NCBI GenBank assembly: GCA_903847005.1
Contig: CAINCM010000079.1
Span: 1-8,558 of the forward strand
Direction: 5' to 3'
Source of the DNA: an uncultured Chloroflexota bacterium
GTDB lineage: Bacteria; Chloroflexota; Limnocylindria; Limnocylindrales; Limnocylindraceae
DNA length: 8,558 nucleotides
Under the pieces are notes generated by a model. The model saw only the letters and a list, made by a program, of their open reading frames with translations, did not search any database and was not told the origin of the DNA. Shown piece after piece: positions 6,217 through 8,558 of this stretch (the stretch's first letter is position 1; every line of letters starts with the position of its first letter). The position numbers and the translations under genes are program-made.

Positions 6217-6576
6217 CTACGCCGGAATGAACTCGTGCGCGCTCTGGTGAATCCCGTCACAGAGGCCGAGCCCGCCTGCGCCGCCCGGCAGCTGCAGCGG
6301 CACCGGTCGCATGATCTCTCGCACCTCGCTCTGCTGGCAGGTGTACCAGCCGTTTCGCGACATCCAGAGCGCTGGGCACTCGGGCTTCTTGCAGAACTGG
6401 AATGGACCGGGGTTGATGGGCGAAGCCTGTTCGAACGACGGGGCGACTTCGGTTGCGATGATGTCCAACACGCTGACCCTGAACGGCGTTCCGCTGATCG
6501 ATTCGCGACACCCCTCGCAGCGAATCGCGCTGTTCTCCGTGATGATCGTCGGGATCTTGATGCCCATGATCTCCAT
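6217..6576 (-). CDS. Small cysteine-containing protein (putative metal-binding), function unknown
   Basis: A 119-residue soluble protein. Cysteines occur as C20-x2-C23 (RCEGCR), C62-x4-C67 (FCKKPEC), C80 (WYTC) and C106, and two histidines (110, 114) follow near the C-terminus. The RCEGC...FCKKPEC spacing suggests a zinc-ribbon-like fold with a long insertion, but the family was not recognised. A Gly-rich turn (99-104) lies between the cysteine region and the tail. ATG 6576 follows a TACGAT hexamer by 6 nt, fitting a leaderless start; ATG 6567 is an in-frame alternative. It is the first gene of the minus-strand unit and lies 12 bp before the polytopic membrane-protein gene. It is divergent from the gene at 6671. 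There is no signal peptide or membrane segment. Confidence 0.8.
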   Translation of the reverse strand: MEIMGIKIPTIITENSAIRCEGCRESISGTPFRVSVLDIIATEVAPSFEQASPINPGPFQFCKKPECPALWMSRNGWYTCQQSEVREIMRPVPLQLPGGAGGLGLCDGIHQSAHEFIPA

Positions 6577-6582
6577 GGCCTC

Positions 6583-6591
6583 ATCGTAGCC
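6583..6591 (-). promoter_or_regulatory. Extended -10 promoter of the 119-residue protein gene (leaderless)
   Basis: GGC-TACGAT on the minus strand ends 6 nt before ATG 6576 and matches TANNNT. The intervening GAGGCC contains a GAGG too close to the ATG to act as a normal ribosome binding site. Confidence 0.5.
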
Positions 6592-6655
6592 GAGGGGCCG
6601 CCCAGTGTCGGCGCGCCACAGCGGCGCGGCGAGGGTCGCTGTAATCGGTGCGGCG

Positions 6656-6664
6656 GGCTACCCT
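6656..6664 (+). promoter_or_regulatory. Extended -10 promoter of the 110-residue membrane protein gene (leaderless)
   Basis: GGC-TACCCT ends 6 nt before ATG 6671. It decides the start: the longer reading from GTG 6605 would have to be translated from upstream of this promoter. The 94-bp region between the two divergent genes holds nothing else convincing apart from an 8-bp GGCGCGCC palindrome at 6610-6617. Confidence 0.5.
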
Positions 6665-6670
6665 ATGCAG

Positions 6671-7003
6671 ATGAGCCAAGGGCGCAGCCGAAGAGTTCGC
6701 GGGGTGGTCTCGCTGGGCACGGGCGTTGCGGTTGCCGTGGCGCTCGGATCGTCCCTCTTGTACTTCCTCTGGGTTGCCAGCATCCGCGACTCCGACCAGA
6801 TCGGGCAGCTCTCGATCGGATCGCTCGTCGTTGGGCTCGCCTGCGCCTTCGCCGCCTTGATGCTCGCCTTCAGCATGGTGCGGGCGATCCGCAGGGCCGA
6901 GGATGGTCGCGCGCTCATTGCCGCGCTCCTTGCGGGAGGCTTTGCAATCGCCGCGGCGCTCGCGCTCGCCGCATCGGACGTACTGGGGAAACTGGCTGCC
7001 TAG
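6671..7003 (+). CDS. Small integral membrane protein (three predicted helices)
   Basis: A 110-residue protein. After a basic N-terminus (MSQGRSRRVRG) there are three hydrophobic segments at about 12-36, 48-69 and 82-103. A charged loop (RAIRRAEDGR) lies between the second and third. No conserved motif was recognised. ATG 6671 is preferred over GTG 6605 and ATG 6665 because a promoter-like TACCCT ends 6 nt before it. The gene is divergent from the 119-residue protein gene and ends 30 bp before tRNA-Glu, which has its own promoter. The function is unknown. Confidence 0.65.
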   Translation: MSQGRSRRVRGVVSLGTGVAVAVALGSSLLYFLWVASIRDSDQIGQLSIGSLVVGLACAFAALMLAFSMVRAIRRAEDGRALIAALLAGGFAIAAALALAASDVLGKLAA

Positions 7004-7013
7004 TTCAGGCGGG

Positions 7014-7022
7014 TGCTACCCT
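7014..7022 (+). promoter_or_regulatory. Extended -10 promoter of tRNA-Glu
   Basis: TGC-TACCCT ends 11 nt before the mature tRNA 5' end, giving a leader of about 5 nt. It is the same hexamer as that before the gene at 6671. Because the product is an RNA, this copy is independent evidence that the motif is a promoter and not a translation signal. Confidence 0.55.
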
Positions 7023-7033
7023 CCCGTTCTCAC

Positions 7034-7110
7034 GCCCCTATCGTCTAGAGGCCTAGGACGCCACCCTTTCAAGGTGGAGATCACGGGTTCGAATCCCGTT
7101 GGGGGCACCA
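7034..7110 (+). tRNA. tRNA-Glu (anticodon UUC), CCA encoded
   Basis: The acceptor stem GCCCCTA (7034-7040) pairs with TGGGGGC (7100-7106), with one G-T pair. The anticodon stem CCACC/GGTGG (7061-7065, 7073-7077) encloses loop CTTTCAA, with anticodon TTC at 7068-7070 reading GAA/GAG. The T arm ACGGG-TTCGAAT-CCCGT is canonical, and the D arm GTCTAGAGGCCTAGGAC is typical of bacterial tRNA-Glu. The discriminator is A7107, and CCA (7108-7110) is encoded in the DNA. The product serves translation and, in organisms using the C5 route, tetrapyrrole synthesis. Confidence 0.97.
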
Positions 7111-7138
7111 CACGCTCCAAGACGAGTCGCGGTGCTCG

Positions 7139-7147
7139 TGCCATCCT
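7139..7147 (+). promoter_or_regulatory. Extended -10 promoter of the 117-residue membrane protein gene (leaderless)
   Basis: TGC-CATCCT ends 6 nt before ATG 7154. The first base of the hexamer departs from TANNNT, as in the promoter at 888-896. No Shine-Dalgarno site is present in the GAACGC spacer. Confidence 0.4.
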
Positions 7148-7153
7148 GAACGC

Positions 7154-7507
7154 ATGCCGATCAGTGTTGCCGCCTTCTTGGGATACGCGCTCCTCCTCTT
7201 GGCGGGGCTCGGCCTCACACTTGGCCCGATCGTGGAGCAGGCAACCGGGGCCCCCGTCACCCTCCAGGGGGTGGTCTGGATGGCGCTGATCGCCGCCGCG
7301 ATCTTCAGCATCACACTCGTGGTGCAACGGAAGGAGGCGGGGCGAGGGTTTGCCATCGGCCTCTCCACCATGCTGATCCCCGCCGGGCCGCTGATTGCGC
7401 TGACCTTTGGCAACTGGCTTCCCGGCCTCCCGCCCATCGTGCTCGCGCTTCTGCTCATCCGCGGGCTGCGCGGCGGTGCGGCGCGCGCGTGGTTGAACCA
7501 GCAGTAG
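7154..7507 (+). CDS. Small integral membrane protein (about four predicted helices)
   Basis: A 117-residue hydrophobic protein with segments at about 5-26, 36-57, 67-84 and 91-104. A charged cytoplasmic-looking loop (VQRKEAGRG, about 57-65) and a basic C-terminal stretch (RGLRGGAARAW) suggest the positive-inside orientation. No family motif was recognised. It starts 43 bp after the tRNA. Its TAG stop is embedded in the Shine-Dalgarno site of the PHP gene (TAGGAGG), so the two are probably one transcript with coupled translation. Its role is unknown; the pairing with a phosphoesterase does not by itself suggest one. Confidence 0.75.
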   Translation: MPISVAAFLGYALLLLAGLGLTLGPIVEQATGAPVTLQGVVWMALIAAAIFSITLVVQRKEAGRGFAIGLSTMLIPAGPLIALTFGNWLPGLPPIVLALLLIRGLRGGAARAWLNQQ

Positions 7508-7511
7508 GAGG
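7507..7511 (+). promoter_or_regulatory. Shine-Dalgarno of the PHP phosphoesterase gene
   Basis: GGAGG shares its first base with the preceding TAG stop and lies 7 nt before ATG 7519. This fixes the start at 7519 and rules out a longer reading from 7489. Confidence 0.8.
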
Positions 7512-7518
7512 TTGCGCC

Positions 7519-8382
7519 ATGAGCACATCTGAGCGACCGAAGAGCCTTGCGATCAACGGCACGTTCGATCTTCCGCTTGACGTGCATCTGCACACGCTGC
7601 TCTCTCCGGACTCCGCGGTGCCCGTCGACGTCTACCCGGCGCTCGCGATCGCACTCGGAATGCCGCGGATCGCCATCACCGATCACCTCGATTTCGATCC
7701 TCGAGAGCCGGGCGCAACACTCGCACCGCATCAGCGTCGCGTCGAGGTGGTGAACGAACTTCGCAGGAAGTTCGGAGACAAGCTCGAGATCCTTCTCGGC
7801 GTGGAGATCACGTACGAGCGCGCATTCGAACAAGACATTCGCGATCACTTGAAACGGTATCAATACGATCTTACGATCGGAAGCGTTCACCCGGGGATCG
7901 ACTCGCCGTTCAAGCGTTCGCGAACGGCAGTCTTCGCCGGCAGCGATGCGAACGTCACCGCGCCGTACTTCGACGAGGTTCTCGGCGCAGTGGAGAGCGG
8001 ACTCTTCGACATCCTCGGTCACGCCGACTACGTCCGGAAGTATGTCTACCCGCACATCGACACGAGTCGATTCGAGGCGGCCCCAGAGCTGTATGAGCCG
8101 TTCTTGCAGGCGCTTGTCAAGACGGGAACGGCGCTCGAGATCAACAGCTCTGGTTGGCGACAGCGCACCGGCATCTGCTACCCGCTTCCGCAGGCGGTCG
8201 CACGCTACAAGGAGATCGGAGGTCGGTACATCGTCACAGGGTCGGATGCACACGAGCCGGAATGGTTCGCGTTGAACTTCGATCGCGCTCGCGACCTGCT
8301 GCTCGAGCATGGGTTCGACGAGCTCGTCACCGCGCGCTGGGAGCGCGCCGGCGAGCGCTGGCCCGTCGCGTCGAAGCGCTAG
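7519..8382 (+). CDS. PHP-domain phosphoesterase, histidinol-phosphatase-like
   Basis: A 287-residue soluble enzyme of the PHP family, which uses three metal ions to hydrolyse phosphoesters. The metal-binding motifs are all present: DVHLHT (His23, His25), ITDH (Asp55, His56), GVEI (Glu96), GSVH (His124), GHAD (His168, Asp170) and GSDAH (Asp243, His245). The length and the GSVH/EINSSG/GSDAH pattern resemble HisJ/HisK histidinol phosphatases, which make histidinol in histidine biosynthesis. No other his gene is in the window, so the substrate is uncertain; a related PHP phosphoesterase acting on another small phosphate is possible. It is probably co-transcribed with the preceding membrane-protein gene and converges on a gene entering from the right. 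Confidence 0.85.
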   Translation: MSTSERPKSLAINGTFDLPLDVHLHTLLSPDSAVPVDVYPALAIALGMPRIAITDHLDFDPREPGATLAPHQRRVEVVNELRRKFGDKLEILLGVEITYERAFEQDIRDHLKRYQYDLTIGSVHPGIDSPFKRSRTAVFAGSDANVTAPYFDEVLGAVESGLFDILGHADYVRKYVYPHIDTSRFEAAPELYEPFLQALVKTGTALEINSSGWRQRTGICYPLPQAVARYKEIGGRYIVTGSDAHEPEWFALNFDRARDLLLEHGFDELVTARWERAGERWPVASKR

Positions 8383-8388
8383 CAGGAC

Positions 8389-8424
8389 GACGCGCGGGCT
8401 GACGCGCGGGCTGACACGCGGGCG
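8389..8424 (+). repeat. Three tandem copies of a 12-bp unit
   Basis: GACGCGCGGGCT occurs twice exactly (8389-8400, 8401-8412), followed by GACACGCGGGCG with two differences (8413-8424). It starts 6 bp after the PHP stop codon and is non-coding on both strands as annotated. Confidence 0.8.
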
Positions 8425-8429
8425 ACCGA

Positions 8430-8451
8430 CGCGCATGCATCCCGATGCGCG
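8430..8451. terminator. Hairpin between convergent genes, possible bidirectional terminator
   Basis: CGCGCAT (8430-8436) pairs with ATGCGCG (8445-8451) across an 8-nt loop. It lies between the stops of the PHP gene and the gene coming from the right edge. No T-run follows on either strand, so termination efficiency is uncertain. Confidence 0.4.
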
Positions 8452-8475
8452 CTCGTCGCGGAACGCGTGGTTCGC

Positions 8476-8558
8476 TCAGTCCGGCGGCAGGGTTGGGTCT
8501 GCGCTCGAGAAGCCTCGCTCCACGGCGAGTGCCAGGCCGCCGCGCTGATCCACGAGCA
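8476..8558 (-). CDS. C-terminal end of an unidentified gene (cut by right edge)
   Basis: From the right edge the minus strand is open for 26 codons to TGA (8478-8476), ending in LVDQRGGLALAVERGF and then SSADPTLPPD. Most third codon positions are G or C, as in the neighbouring genes, and convergence with the PHP gene across a hairpin is a sensible layout. The stretch is too short to assign a family, and it could be a chance open frame in GC-rich DNA. Confidence 0.4.
   Translation of the reverse strand, partial: LVDQRGGLALAVERGFSSADPTLPPD

Noticed and set aside
6610..6617. GGCGCGCC palindrome in the divergent promoter region as an operator
   Set aside because: An 8-bp GC-only palindrome is expected by chance in DNA this GC-rich, and no second copy was seen nearby.
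6605..6670. N-terminal extension of the 110-residue membrane protein from GTG 6605
   Set aside because: A promoter-like GGC-TACCCT lies inside the extension, 6 nt before ATG 6671, and the extension adds no recognisable sequence.
6055..7056. 333-codon plus-strand open frame
   Set aside because: It lies antisense to the membrane and 119-residue genes, then out of frame over the 110-residue gene and into the tRNA promoter.
7034..7110. tRNA-Glu as an integration site for a mobile element
   Set aside because: No integrase, no repeated tRNA 3' end and no change in base composition nearby.
7122..7139. ACGAG...CTCGT stem downstream of tRNA-Glu as a terminator
   Set aside because: Only a 5-bp stem with an 8-nt loop and no T-run, and it runs into the next promoter element; too weak to call.
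7081..8436. 451-codon minus-strand open frame opposite the PHP gene
   Set aside because: It runs antisense to a gene with all PHP metal motifs, crosses tRNA-Glu, and its translation is Arg/Ser-rich with no recognisable domain. Long antisense frames are common in GC-rich DNA.

Overview
The window is a GC-rich (by eye roughly 60-65 %), tightly packed bacterial chromosome segment with no mobile elements, CRISPR arrays or prophage genes. Promoter-like hexamers sit right against start codons, and several first genes of transcription units lack a Shine-Dalgarno sequence. Together with a PASTA-domain Ser/Thr kinase, this suggests a high-GC Chloroflexota (possibly Limnocylindria-like) or actinobacterial organism. 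That placement is inference, because no phylogenetic marker here settles it.

Layout, left to right. (1) Minus strand, 1-856: the N-terminal two-thirds of folC, running off the left edge. (2) Plus strand, 904-2453: a two-gene unit encoding a membrane-anchored protein with Ig-like domains, then a small cysteine-rich zinc-ribbon-like protein that overlaps it by one base. (3) Minus strand, 6576-2456: four genes encoding a 119-residue cysteine-containing protein, a 342-residue polytopic membrane protein, galU (with its own promoter) and a PASTA Ser/Thr kinase (start codon overlaps the galU stop). The kinase gene converges on unit 2 with two bases between the stop codons. (4) Plus strand, 6671-8382: a 110-residue membrane protein, tRNA-Glu(UUC), a 117-residue membrane protein and a PHP-domain phosphoesterase resembling histidinol phosphatase. 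(5) Minus strand, 8478 to the right edge: the last 26 codons of a probable gene facing the PHP gene across a short tandem repeat and a hairpin.

The best functional theme is the cell envelope. GalU makes UDP-glucose for envelope polysaccharides, the PASTA kinase is of the kind that senses peptidoglycan fragments, and one polytopic membrane protein precedes them on the same strand. FolC (folate), tRNA-Glu and the PHP enzyme are housekeeping neighbours. No stretch over 300 bases lacks a gene; the longest gap is the roughly 94 bp divergent promoter region at 6577-6670.

The most coherent new observation is regulatory. Seven transcription starts share a short extended -10 element of the form (T/G/C)GC-(T/C)A-N-N-N-T. 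In five of them it lies exactly 6-7 nt before the ATG, as expected for leaderless mRNAs, while galU and most downstream operon genes use Shine-Dalgarno sites or stop-start overlap. No obviously new multi-gene system was found. The unknown genes (the Ig-like protein and its Cys-rich partner, the 119-residue protein, and three membrane proteins) are the parts that remain undescribed.
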